From Candidatus Latescibacterota bacterium (GTDB taxonomy: Bacteria > Latescibacterota > UBA2968): DNA of 48,336 nucleotides. Below are positions 41,103-48,336 of the stretch, one piece after another. A model generated the notes under the pieces. The model did not search any database. It saw only the letters and a program-made list of their open reading frames with translations, and was not told where the DNA came from. How positions within the stretch are numbered: the first letter of the stretch is position 1; every line of letters starts with the position of its first letter. The DNA lies in NCBI GenBank assembly GCA_022821275.1, contig JAJEDY010000044.1, forward strand, positions 1 through 48,336, given 5' to 3'. The translations under genes were made by a program, and so were the position numbers.

Positions 41103-43079
41103 TTAACGTTGCTCTGGCGACTTTATTCGTTTCACGACGGGCGCTCTCTTCCTTGGAGGATAATCTGGGTGCAACCCGGCCATTCGCGGCGTCTGGGGAC
41201 GGATCGGTCCCCAGTTGATCGCATAGGGGTGATCCTTACAGAGTTGCTCGATTTTTTCCCAGGCGGCGAGTACGTTCGCCTGTTCGCTTTTGTCTCCGTT
41301 CCAATACCGGGTCATGCCAGCGCGAATGTCGATCATGTGGCGGGTGTGATCCAGGCCTGTGCGGACGAAATCGATCCGCGCCCCGAATCGCTTCGGTTCG
41401 TCCGCAACCTTGCGTGACGCCTGGTCGAGTAGCGCGTAAGCGCGGTCGAAGAAGGCCTTGTCATAGACATCCGGGTATGCTCGTTCACTTGCCCAAAAGA
41501 TGTTGCGCGTCTCCTCCATCAGATTCCAATAAGCCTCGAGTTCCGGGGCTGCTGGGCCGAATGCACGTTGATAGTAATTCTGTAGAATCGCCTGCCCATC
41601 CTGCGACGGATCCCATAAGAGATGCGCCATGAGATAGTATTGTGGTCCGTGCGTTGCCCAGTGTTCCCATACCATATCGACAAAGATGCCCATCGCTTTT
41701 TCGCCGATCAGTTTGAAGTCCTCGGTTGCTTGTATGAGAGCCACATCCGGCTGTCCCTGAGGCCAGCCTGCGGGGTCACCGACATTGGGTCGCCACATCA
41801 TGTGTTTCGCGGCCTTCGACCACGCGATGTATTGCTCTTTGTGTGTGGAACCCCTGGTCGAACCACGGTCAATCAGGCCGTCCCGGTTGAGGAAATTCGC
41901 CACGCTCGCCACAATGACATTCTCCGCGGGAACTTCGCGAATCGGAGCAGGCCGGGAATGCCCGTAGGCCAGCATCATGACATAGTAGTCTCGATCCGGA
42001 TAGCGCTGCTTGAGTAGCCGCGCACATGTGTTGGCAAACCGGACGTGCCGATCGGATAGTGCGGGCAGTTTCTGCGTGGTCCCTTTCCAGTGAAACGAAC
42101 GGATCTCGCCATCCGGATGGTCCCAGGCGCGACAGGGTTCACAAACACAATGCCCGCTAGCCCAGCCGTCGTTAGGCGACGCATTGAAGACGCGTTGATT
42201 TGGGTTTTGTCTTAGTGCTTCCTCGACATCCGCGAGCCATTGCTGCGGCACCTCCGGATTCGATTGGCACAGCTTGGCGTTTTTGGGTTGTGGAAATCCG
42301 ATCCGCGTTCCATCAGGCTGAAGTGCGAAGTATTCGGGGTGTGTTTCGTGAAATCGCGCCCACCAGTCGCGGAATCCATGCCCCCCTTCCATTTCGAGGG
42401 AACCCAACTGCAGCCGTTGGCGACGTGTCCACGTCTGGGATCGACCGTATGATCCCCTGGGCGCCAGCCTGGAGTAACTGAACAGTCCGGCCCGGAAACG
42501 AAGAGTGGGATGGTAGCGATATCTGAAGGTCGCGAAGCGGATGGATTCCTGCGGAACGATATCTTCGCCGAGATCGCCGGGCCAGAGCCAACGCACGCCG
42601 AGTTGATCGTGCAGAAACGTATAGATCGCATTTACAGTCCCATACTCTTGCTGGATTCCCTCGATCCGTTTCCCGTTGATCTGTGCAATCAGGTGGTTGG
42701 GATCCCAATGGTCTCGCCCCGCGATTACGAGGTGCTTTTCGCTCGCCGCGATGACGATTTCCTCGGGGTATTGGAAGTCGAAGTCGATCTTTGGAAACAG
42801 CGAATCAAGTGCCGGTTGGTAACCCACCCAGATGGCCCGATCTGGGAATTGGCGGGGGGGACCGTCGATCCATTCCGGCCGAGTGCCACAGATTTTCTCG
42901 ATGTAATCGGCAAGATCAATCGCGGCTTTGCGCGTGAATGGTGGTGCATCTGGAAAGAGGATCAGCGGTGCCGGTTTGATCCCGGCTTTTTTATCGACGA
43001 GGGTGAACTCGGCGGTATCGGCTGCTGAAATCGAGGTTAGCACGATGGAAATGGTGTGGAGCAGCTTGTTTTTTAACAT
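41103..43079 (-). CDS. Secreted DUF4838-family protein
   Basis: The 658-residue protein probably starts with a signal peptide (hydrophobic residues about 8-20, cleavage near AADTAEF). The N-terminal part (LILFPDAPPFTRKAAIDLADYIEKICG) resembles the small alpha/beta domain that precedes carbohydrate-active enzymes of the GH20/GH115 type. The central part, including HPEYFALQPDGTR and CVCEPCRAWDHPDG, fits DUF4838, which has a TIM-barrel fold of unknown activity. It is likely a periplasmic or surface glycoside-processing protein, but the catalytic residues are not identifiable. An inverted repeat GACAG-ACAC-CTGTC (43101-43114) lies upstream of the gene. Confidence 0.8.
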   Translation of the reverse strand: MLKNKLLHTISIVLTSISAADTAEFTLVDKKAGIKPAPLILFPDAPPFTRKAAIDLADYIEKICGTRPEWIDGPPRQFPDRAIWVGYQPALDSLFPKIDFDFQYPEEIVIAASEKHLVIAGRDHWDPNHLIAQINGKRIEGIQQEYGTVNAIYTFLHDQLGVRWLWPGDLGEDIVPQESIRFATFRYRYHPTLRFRAGLFSYSRLAPRGSYGRSQTWTRRQRLQLGSLEMEGGHGFRDWWARFHETHPEYFALQPDGTRIGFPQPKNAKLCQSNPEVPQQWLADVEEALRQNPNQRVFNASPNDGWASGHCVCEPCRAWDHPDGEIRSFHWKGTTQKLPALSDRHVRFANTCARLLKQRYPDRDYYVMMLAYGHSRPAPIREVPAENVIVASVANFLNRDGLIDRGSTRGSTHKEQYIAWSKAAKHMMWRPNVGDPAGWPQGQPDVALIQATEDFKLIGEKAMGIFVDMVWEHWATHGPQYYLMAHLLWDPSQDGQAILQNYYQRAFGPAAPELEAYWNLMEETRNIFWASERAYPDVYDKAFFDRAYALLDQASRKVADEPKRFGARIDFVRTGLDHTRHMIDIRAGMTRYWNGDKSEQANVLAAWEKIEQLCKDHPYAINWGPIRPQTPRMAGLHPDYPPRKRAPVVKRIKSPEQR

Positions 43080-43100
43080 GTTTCATTCCTTGATAGGGGC

Positions 43101-43114
43101 GACAGACACCTGTC
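43101..43114. promoter_or_regulatory. Palindrome upstream of the DUF4838 gene
   Basis: GACAG and CTGTC with a 4-base spacer lie 22 bases ahead of the DUF4838 start. On the minus strand they overlap a TTGACA, which has a TATCAA 15 bases further on. This may be a regulated promoter; the spacing is shorter than ideal. The rest of 43080-43245 holds nothing recognised. Confidence 0.3.
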
Positions 43115-43245
43115 AAGCTATTGTAATAAACTTCCTCAGTTTCCCTGATCACCAATGACGTTGCCACCCATTTTTCGCTTCACAGCAATCGTCCAGATCA
43201 AGTACGAATCCGTGTGTTCCATCTGCCGTCGTCCTGCCTGATTGC

Positions 43246-44109
43246 CTAAGGCCAGTCAAAATCGGCTATCACCGGATAGTGGTCTGAAAGATAGTCTGTC
43301 GCGGAATTCTTTACGATCCTGGCTGATATGCACTTCTTGGCCAGTTGGGCAGAAGCCAGGATATAGTCGATGCGCCAGAATCCCCATCGGTTTTCTTTGA
43401 TGAGAGACGGCACACTCATCTGCTTCTCAGTAATTTTGCCTTGATGCTGATACACCAGGTCAATCCAGCCCCTGTTTAGATACTGATCCATGACCTTGTA
43501 CTTGGGTTCATAGCTGGATTTGAGTTGATAGTAGTCATTGTCGAGGCGGGAAGCTGAATTGAAATCCCCCAACAGAATAGCGGGTCGGTCAACAGACAGA
43601 ATACTTTGAATTTCGCTCAACACAATTTCTGTCTCTGGAAGGCGAACATCTTCCGGCTTTGGAGCCAGGTGCAGCACAAAGAAATCGATCCCGTGGGTTT
43701 GGCCGTGAATGATACCGTGCCACAGACCTTTCTTGGCAACGAGATGGACCTTCTCGATTGGTTTTCGCGACGTAAGCCCCAGATGAAATCCCGATTTTAC
43801 TTTGCACAACTGCACATATGGGTGACCCCATGAATGTGCATCTTCTTTAAGTTTTTCTTCTGTGTATCTGTTAAGCTCTTGAAGGGCCACGACATCCGGC
43901 TTCTGAGCTGCGATCCACGCCACCACCTGTTCATGCCTGTTGTCATCATTTTGAAATCCGCGCAACACATTGTACGTGAGCACGCGAAGTTTTGTTTTCG
44001 ATTCAGATTCCACCGGGACGATGCAGGAGAGGCACAAGAGCGTGACAAATGCGACCATTATTGCCTTAGTGCAGAGGGGCCATTTCTGTCTGTCAGTTAT
44101 GTTCTGCAT
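43246..44109 (-). CDS. Endonuclease/exonuclease/phosphatase-family lipoprotein
   Basis: The 287-residue protein has a hydrophobic N-terminus ending in a lipobox-like LCLSC (cysteine at about residue 29), so it is probably an exported lipoprotein. The EEP fold is shown by VLTYNVLRGFQ, VVALQELNRY, LLGDFNSAS and SDHYPVIADF. The asparagine, glutamate, aspartate-x-asparagine and final aspartate-histidine are the metal and catalytic residues of the DNase-I/IPPase superfamily. It may cleave nucleic acids or phospho-diesters or -monoesters; the substrate is unknown. The ATG at 44109 has AGGAG in position. Confidence 0.85.
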   Translation of the reverse strand: MQNITDRQKWPLCTKAIMVAFVTLLCLSCIVPVESESKTKLRVLTYNVLRGFQNDDNRHEQVVAWIAAQKPDVVALQELNRYTEEKLKEDAHSWGHPYVQLCKVKSGFHLGLTSRKPIEKVHLVAKKGLWHGIIHGQTHGIDFFVLHLAPKPEDVRLPETEIVLSEIQSILSVDRPAILLGDFNSASRLDNDYYQLKSSYEPKYKVMDQYLNRGWIDLVYQHQGKITEKQMSVPSLIKENRWGFWRIDYILASAQLAKKCISARIVKNSATDYLSDHYPVIADFDWP

Positions 44110-44167
44110 ATAACATCTCCTGATTATCGATAAAGTCTGCCCTCATTCTGTGTTATAGTATAAATAC

Positions 44168-44425
44168 CTATATGGGCTTTCGTTTGGCGCGATCAATCCA
44201 AACACCAGCTATGAGTGCGAAGAGAAGTACTGGAAGATGGCTTGCCGCATTGAGGAATCCCATTTCCTTCGCGCCAACCTGAAGCGTTATCACTGCAACA
44301 AGGGAGAGCGCGAGGTTGGTGACAGAAGAGCCAAGGTCCGAAATCGTGACGCCGCCCCAGAGCTTGGCGAAGTCAGAATTGGAGCGCGCCAGCCGAAAGA
44401 AGCCCCCCTCAGATACCCTACGCAT
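44168..44425 (-). pseudogene. MFS transporter N-terminal fragment
   Basis: The frame encodes the start and first two membrane segments of an MFS transporter: FAKLWGGVTISDLGSSVT, then NLALSLVAVITL, then MGFLNAASHLPVLLFALIAGVWIDRAKRKP, which is the conserved loop after helix two (G-x-x-x-D-R-x-x-R/K-R). It then stops at 44168. The remaining ten or so helices are missing. It lies in another frame of the tail of the HIT fragment, so the two gene starts were joined by a rearrangement. The alternative of a short functional peptide is unlikely. Confidence 0.7.
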
Positions 44426-44589
44426 TCGAAATACCCTCTTACAGTTTGTGAACCCGCGATGGGAATGACGAGCGTGTGATACTCGTTAACCGGATGGATG
44501 TCGAGGAAGGCGTAGGCATAGTCGGTTTCGTAAACCTTCCACGACTTCGCCTGCCCTGACGCTATCTGACAAAATATGCAATTTTCCAT
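44290..44589 (-). pseudogene. HIT-protein N-terminal fragment joined to MFS sequence
   Basis: The first 43 residues (MENCIFCQIASG, then DYAYAFLDIHPVNEYHTLVIP) match the start of Hint-type HIT proteins, including the CxxC. The family would continue with the K-R-H stretch and reach the catalytic HxHxH about 55 residues later; here the sequence changes abruptly after VIP and the rest is the MFS gene in a wrong frame. The catalytic triad is therefore absent and the gene is probably non-functional. A good AGGAGA site still precedes the ATG at 44589, so it may still be translated. Confidence 0.7.
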
Positions 44590-44627
44590 GGTGTCTCCTG
44601 GTCACAGGTCTCAGGTCACATTTCAAT

Positions 44628-45200
44628 CTAAGACTCTTGAGATCGAAATAAGCTGTAGATCCATTTGTCCCGACACAAGAGAAATACATACCGCTCGGGC
44701 AACATGCGGTTGGCAAATTCGCCTCTGCCCGGTCCGGGCGGTACACGCTCTGCCTCCTCGAAACCCAGCCGGCGGAGTAGCCGGACAGACCGTTTGTTTG
44801 CAACAACGCATCTGGCTTCAATCTCGTCCAGGTCCAAATCTTCAAAACCTATCTGCAGAATGCTCCGGCCAGCCTCTGAGGCAAAGCCCAGACCCCAATA
44901 AACGGGGGACAATTCGTAGCCTATGTCACCTCGTCGGCTCTCAATGCTTTCTGTGCGTATTCCGCAGTTACCGAGTAATACCCCATTTGAGCGGTTTGTG
45001 ATGGCCAACTGGAACTTGCATCTGGGACTTTCTCTGGACCATGCGATGCACTGTTCTACAAATCGGACGCATTCCTCTCTGGTGTAGGCGGGGCGGTAGT
45101 AGTATTCCAGATACCTCGGGTCTCTCCTGAACTCGGTGATGGCGTCCACATCTTGTTTGGTGAACTCCCGCAGAAGCAAGCGTTCAGTCAGTTTCTCCAT
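44628..45200 (-). CDS. GNAT-family acetyltransferase (RimJ/RimL-like)
   Basis: The 190-residue protein is of the RimJ/RimL-like GNAT group. It opens TERLLLREFTKQD, the typical first strand, and contains IGYELSPVYWGLGFASEA, which is the acetyl-CoA loop region (here W-G-x-G-x-A), followed by ANKRSVRLLRRLGFEE, the conserved N-x-x-S-x-x-x-x-x-x-x-G-F ending. It probably acetylates an amino group on a protein N-terminus or a small molecule. It is located 38 bases upstream of the HIT fragment and follows the methyltransferase gene on the same strand. The substrate is unknown. Confidence 0.88.
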   Translation of the reverse strand: MEKLTERLLLREFTKQDVDAITEFRRDPRYLEYYYRPAYTREECVRFVEQCIAWSRESPRCKFQLAITNRSNGVLLGNCGIRTESIESRRGDIGYELSPVYWGLGFASEAGRSILQIGFEDLDLDEIEARCVVANKRSVRLLRRLGFEEAERVPPGPGRGEFANRMLPERYVFLLCRDKWIYSLFRSQES

Positions 45201-45294
45201 ATCAAATTCCTTGACACACTCGACTGACCATCAGCTTTTCAATTCCCTTTCTCAACTCGAACCGCCAGGTGCTGCTGTTAGCCGGATGTGGGTT

Positions 45295-46101
45295 CTAACC
45301 AGCCGGTTTCGTGGCCACGAAAATCATGTCCGTATGTTCAGCGTTCAGGGACGCGTCCGAAAAGTTGCCCTTCACCTCCACGTCGGTGAATCCTGTTAGC
45401 TGTAGCATCCAAAGCACCTCATTGCGATGATACCAGCGCGTCTGGCCTACATGCACCTCTTCCTGGGTAACCTGATCACCGTCATGGACCTCGTACCGAC
45501 GTTCCTGCATCTGGATCTGTTCAACTGGATCCTCCCCTGTGTCTCGTAGATAGACCAACAATCGTCGGCCATCTGGGAGTTCCTTGTTTGATCGCAATGC
45601 CCATTCTCCCGGGTAGGTCTTCTCTTCTTCTTGGCTGCCGTAGTAGTTCCGATTTCCCGGAGAACAGGCGAATACGAGTTGTCCTTTCGGTTTTAGGTGG
45701 GCAAAACAACGGCGCAATGTCTCCAATGCCTCGGTGCGATCCATGACACACTCAAAGCTCCCACAGGGGATGTAAATGGTACTGTAGCTGTGCGGCACGT
45801 CGAACGCCTGCATAGATTGCTCATAAAGGACCGGTTTAACTCCGACACGCTCTGCATCCTGGCGGCACACTGCCAGTTGATCGGCTGATATATCTACTCC
45901 CTCAACGTCAAGTCCATCCTGCAGATAGGCGATCAACAAGCGACCCGCGCCACACCCTAATTCGAGCGCTTTGCCTGCATTCTTCACGATTATAGAACGA
46001 TAGAATTCCTGGTCTCTACGGGGATCGGTGACCGATATTGTGGCCCAATGGACAGACGCCAGTCCTGTGTACAGATCGCGTTCGTCGTATCGCTGCTGCA
46101 T
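45295..46101 (-). CDS. Class I SAM-dependent methyltransferase
   Basis: The 268-residue protein has motif I as ALELGCGAGRLL, then DGLDVEGVDISADQ at strand two, and YSTIYIPCGSFECV at motif IV. It is of the Methyltransf_25 type. The ATG at 46101 is preceded by AAGGAC and is preferred over a TTG at 46155. Its arrangement resembles that of the enzyme at 38421-39221 (also with DGLDI/V-x-G-F/V-DIS), so they are probably related paralogues. It follows the double GNAT gene on the same strand, 80 bases downstream. The substrate is unknown. Confidence 0.87.
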   Translation of the reverse strand: MQQRYDERDLYTGLASVHWATISVTDPRRDQEFYRSIIVKNAGKALELGCGAGRLLIAYLQDGLDVEGVDISADQLAVCRQDAERVGVKPVLYEQSMQAFDVPHSYSTIYIPCGSFECVMDRTEALETLRRCFAHLKPKGQLVFACSPGNRNYYGSQEEEKTYPGEWALRSNKELPDGRRLLVYLRDTGEDPVEQIQMQERRYEVHDGDQVTQEEVHVGQTRWYHRNEVLWMLQLTGFTDVEVKGNFSDASLNAEHTDMIFVATKPAG

Positions 46102-46181
46102 TGCGTTGTCCTTGAAAAAGTAGTTAGTCCGGTCCCTATGATGTGTTGATTCCAAAGAACCGAATGTTGGATGCTCTTTAA

Positions 46182-47084
46182 CTACAGCCTTTTTACGTAC
46201 GCCGAAGAGACATCACCGATGCGGAATCCAACTTCGGTATAGAGCGAGACCGCAGCTATGTTGTTTTCGCGGCAGTTCAGAATCACGCGCTCATATCCTT
46301 CCTCTTGTGCCTCAGACAGTGCGCGATTGAGCAGATGGCGCCCGATGCCTTGCCGTCGGTGCTCCTGATCTACTCCAAGCCATCGCAAGTAGCAGCAGGA
46401 GGCGAGCCCGTCACGGTTGGCGTAAGCTTGACAACTGAACACGCGGCACGTTCCGATTCTGGAATTACCAGAGAATGCCCTCACGAATATGTTGGGCCGC
46501 TCTGCATGTGTCGGGACTTTCTCGACATTCACCTGCGCTGCAATTGGAGCCGGAATCACTCCTCTTATTCGTCGCTTCAAGGTCAGATGGGCATCGTGGG
46601 GACTATATCCATTATCACTGAAAAGTTGGCGGACGTGGACGAGCCGATCAGAAAGGATACCAACCTTATAGTTGTGAAACGAGTATACGTGATAGAGCGG
46701 AAACGCATCGATGTACCCATAGTCCGTAAGCAGGCCTTCTGCGCTCTCCAGCAACAACTGTCCGACCGCTGAAGAATCTGGTGCAAACGCCAAACAACGG
46801 ATGATTCCGCATTCGGTATCTTCGCCACGTACTTCGACCGGGCCAGCACAAATGTGCGCGAACCCAACTGGCTCGGCATCGACAGACGCAACAAGCAACT
46901 TCTGATCCTTATCTGTTGCCAGTGACTCGCTGTCTTCCAGATTCGGTATAAGGCCGCTTGCGAAGTCTTCGGGAACAACCGAATAGCTGAAGGGGGCCTT
47001 TGCCGTTGATTCCGACCAGACTTTGGAGAGACTACCCGCACGATACAGAGGCCACTCCTCAATGGCAGGTAAGCGCTTGTCCAT
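46182..47084 (-). CDS. Double-GNAT acetyltransferase
   Basis: The 300-residue protein appears to consist of two GNAT domains. The N-terminal one (about residues 5-150) is weakly conserved. The C-terminal one is clear, with YLRWLGVDQEHRRQGIGRHLL, which is the acetyl-CoA-binding Q/R-x-x-G-I-G loop, and a terminal NNIAAVSLYTEVGF, the standard GNAT ending. Such tandem arrangements are seen in mycothiol-synthase-like and other unknown acetyltransferases. The substrate is unknown. Its ribosome binding site (AAAAAGGACAG) lies inside the degraded methyltransferase scrap just upstream. Confidence 0.82.
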   Translation of the reverse strand: MDKRLPAIEEWPLYRAGSLSKVWSESTAKAPFSYSVVPEDFASGLIPNLEDSESLATDKDQKLLVASVDAEPVGFAHICAGPVEVRGEDTECGIIRCLAFAPDSSAVGQLLLESAEGLLTDYGYIDAFPLYHVYSFHNYKVGILSDRLVHVRQLFSDNGYSPHDAHLTLKRRIRGVIPAPIAAQVNVEKVPTHAERPNIFVRAFSGNSRIGTCRVFSCQAYANRDGLASCCYLRWLGVDQEHRRQGIGRHLLNRALSEAQEEGYERVILNCRENNIAAVSLYTEVGFRIGDVSSAYVKRL

Positions 47085-47087
47085 TCA

Positions 47088-47161
47088 CTGTCCTTTTTGC
47101 TAATGTCAACGCCGGTTACTTTATCGTCTCTCTCGGCCAGCGGAATCGCCAATCTACCATT
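47088..47161 (-). pseudogene. Methyltransferase motif-I scrap
   Basis: The frame just before the double-GNAT start encodes NGRLAIPLAERDDKVTGVDIS followed by KKD, which closely resembles the end of SAM-binding motif I and strand two of class I methyltransferases (G-R-L-A-I-P-L-A-x-x-G-x-x-V-x-G-V-D-I-S). The usual preceding E-L-A-C-G-T part is missing, and the following gene body is absent. The scrap begins at the end of the epimerase gene, whose stop is at 47161-47163. It is most likely the leftover of a deleted methyltransferase gene. Confidence 0.5.
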
Positions 47162-48183
47162 CAACCAGCGCTTGCCAGCGCCCGATCTTCTGCGTCATAG
47201 TCGAAGATGGACTGGTCGTATTCCTCCGGAGGGTTCTCGCGTTCCCAGGCAACCGTACGCTTCATGCCCACATTTAAATCCGTCCTGTGTTCCCAGCCGA
47301 GTTCGTCGCGGATCCTGCTGACGTCGTAGATCAGGTCTTGCGCGGGATTCGCCAGTTGTCCGAGATGGTCGGGCAGTTTGTCCTCGGGGAGGGTTCGGAT
47401 TTCGCCCTTCCAGTTCGCAGCCTTTGCAATCGATTCAACCCATTCTCGCTCCGTGCAGTAATTTCCGTCTCCTACATTGTAGATGCGTCCTGTAGCTAAG
47501 GCGTTTACTGTCGCGGCGACAATGGCCTCGGCGACATCGTCGATGTATCCGCGGATGAAACGCCAGTGCGCGCTCTCTTCACCCAGCAAAATCACCGACC
47601 GGCCGTCGAGCATCTTCTTGAGGTATCCCCAGGGACGGTGATCACCGGGACCATAAACGGCCGGCAATCTGAGAATCGTCGTGTCGAACGCCTGTGAAAG
47701 CATTCGCTCTACGGGGATCTTGTCGTAGAAATCCATGTGCTTGTGCGGGGCGTCGTCAGACCGAAGAGATTCGCCGCGGTAGGGATACAGTCGCGTTCGG
47801 AGGTCTCCGTTTTCTCGGATGGGGACCTCCTGAAGCGGACCTGTTCCGTATCCTCTCATGATGTCATAGGCGCGATAGACGTCACCGCTTGAGAGGATGA
47901 CAACTCTGGGTGCGACATCCTGCATGGTATCGACGAATATCTGTGCGGATTGCTCGTTCATGGCAATTGTGTCAAGGAGGACGTCCGCCTTCAGCGACAG
48001 GAACTCTTCGCGGAAGGCGCCCAGATCCAGTCGATTGCCGTAAATATGCTCGACGCTGTCCGGAACGAGGTCGGCGTTGTGCTTGCCCCGGTGGAAGACG
48101 GTGACGGTATGATCGGCTTCAGCCAACCTGGCGACGACATGTGCACCGATAAAGCGCGTGCCACCGACGACGAGTATGTTCAT
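47161..48183 (-). CDS. NAD-dependent epimerase/dehydratase-family protein (SDR)
   Basis: The 340-residue protein is an extended SDR. GGTRFIGAHVVARLAEAD at residues 7-24 is the NAD(P)-binding Rossmann motif (G-x-x-x-F-I-G). VVILSSGDVYRAYD contains the catalytic serine-type strand, and YDKIPVERML holds a tyrosine-lysine pair, closer than the classical Y-x-x-x-K but usual in this subgroup. TILRLPAVYGPGD is the conserved R-L-P-x-V-Y-G-P-G-D segment. It probably reduces or epimerises a nucleotide sugar or related compound. It has its own start at 48183 and no partner gene downstream other than the GNAT. Confidence 0.85.
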   Translation of the reverse strand: MNILVVGGTRFIGAHVVARLAEADHTVTVFHRGKHNADLVPDSVEHIYGNRLDLGAFREEFLSLKADVLLDTIAMNEQSAQIFVDTMQDVAPRVVILSSGDVYRAYDIMRGYGTGPLQEVPIRENGDLRTRLYPYRGESLRSDDAPHKHMDFYDKIPVERMLSQAFDTTILRLPAVYGPGDHRPWGYLKKMLDGRSVILLGEESAHWRFIRGYIDDVAEAIVAATVNALATGRIYNVGDGNYCTEREWVESIAKAANWKGEIRTLPEDKLPDHLGQLANPAQDLIYDVSRIRDELGWEHRTDLNVGMKRTVAWERENPPEEYDQSIFDYDAEDRALASAG

Positions 48184-48221
48184 GATATTATGTCCTAATG
48201 CGAATAAAGAGTTGAAAAGAT

Positions 48222-48287
48222 CGCGTTCTTGCCAGATGATTGAGTAGTCAAAGCAATCATCAACCCTTAAAAAGGAGCAAGAACGCG
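48222..48287 (+). promoter_or_regulatory. Nested inverted repeat masking the transposase start
   Basis: An 11-base arm at 48222-48232 (CGCGTTCTTGC) is matched exactly by GCAAGAACGCG at 48277-48287, directly before the ATG at 48288. Inside it, GATGATTG (48235-48242) pairs with CAATCATC (48254-48261) around an 11-base loop. The ribosome binding site AAAGGAG (48271-48277) abuts the outer stem. In an RNA read from outside the element, the stem would hide the site. It may also mark the end of the insertion sequence. Confidence 0.6.
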
Positions 48288-48336
48288 ATGGATTGGCAAG
48301 ATAGACTCATCGGTTTGTATCTGTATATATGCCAGC
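48288..48336 (+). mobile_element. Start of an insertion-sequence transposase (3' partial)
   Basis: The last 49 bases of the window begin with ATG and encode MDWQDRLIGLYLYICQ, which I associate with the starts of IS transposases of the DDE type with a helical lead-in. The gene runs out of the window. An AAAGGAG site precedes it. The family assignment is tentative because only 16 residues are visible. Confidence 0.5.

Noticed and set aside
45201-45294. Integron attC-like site between small genes
   Set aside because: GTTAG- and CTAAC-type pieces occur near 45270-45300, but I could not find the paired core sites of an attC, and most genes here have ordinary spacing.
1-48336. CRISPR arrays, tRNA, rRNA or prophage
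   Set aside because: No regularly spaced short repeats, no tRNA-like cloverleaf in the gaps and no structural phage proteins were found; the only regular repeat is the coding repeat at 24721-26463.

Overview
This is a 48.3 kb chromosomal window from an environmental bacterium that cannot be assigned with certainty. It combines cytoplasmic-type sulfatases, phytanoyl-CoA-dioxygenase-like enzymes, a DUF1552/DUF1592 pair with c-type heme motifs, a DUF4838 protein and secreted proteins with dockerin-like, Calx-beta-like and LamG-like domains. That mix is typical of genomes from the Latescibacterota, Poribacteria and Planctomycetes neighbourhood. This is an inference from gene content; no rRNA or other phylogenetic marker is present. 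Most genes have AGGAGG-type ribosome binding sites and several use GTG or TTG starts. No tRNA, rRNA, CRISPR array or prophage was seen, and no gene-free stretch exceeds 300 bases (the longest are 24196-24423, 9991-10212 and 39222-39434).

Layout. 1-558: a MazF-type toxin with its antitoxin, cut by the window edge. 590-3902: a P-loop kinase, a methyltransferase, and an operon of a beta-barrel protein with a membrane-tethered MsrP-like molybdoenzyme. 3986-6005: a beta-helix (pectate-lyase-like) protein and a PNPOx-fold protein. 6025-6775: a RelE/ParE-type toxin-antitoxin operon with a third gene. 6799-11064: a HIT protein, an agarase-like TIM-barrel protein, two PhyH oxygenases and a VOC protein. 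11042-21126: a dense run of small-molecule-modifying or detoxifying enzymes: AAC(3) with an ArsR-type regulator, a GNAT, two serine beta-lactamase-fold hydrolases, methyltransferases, Nudix, histidine phosphatase, DUF3841, isochorismatase and pyrophosphatase. 21267-24195: an operon of an unknown protein, a sulfatase and an EamA transporter. 24424-27357: a large secreted repeat protein. 27413-35050: three more sulfatases, two of them in one operon with DUF1552 and DUF1592. 35165-43079: an esterase, a HAD hydrolase, a LamG protein split by a beta-propeller, a methyltransferase, an APH-type kinase, a Nudix protein and a DUF4838 protein. 43246-48183: a nuclease/phosphatase lipoprotein, a HIT/MFS gene remnant, GNATs, a methyltransferase and an epimerase. 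48222-48336: the left part of an insertion sequence.

Two themes stand out. The first is catabolism of sulfated or complex organic matter: four sulfatases, DUF1552/DUF1592, DUF4838, a beta-helix protein, an agarase-like protein and secreted adhesion-type proteins. The second is a heavy load of group-transfer enzymes (five complete methyltransferases, three complete GNATs, AAC(3), APH, two Nudix) interleaved with truncated copies of the same kinds of genes: a GNAT tail, a HIT head joined to an MFS head, a HigA-like head and a methyltransferase motif-I scrap. This suggests a region of rapid gene gain and loss, consistent with the insertion sequence at its right end.
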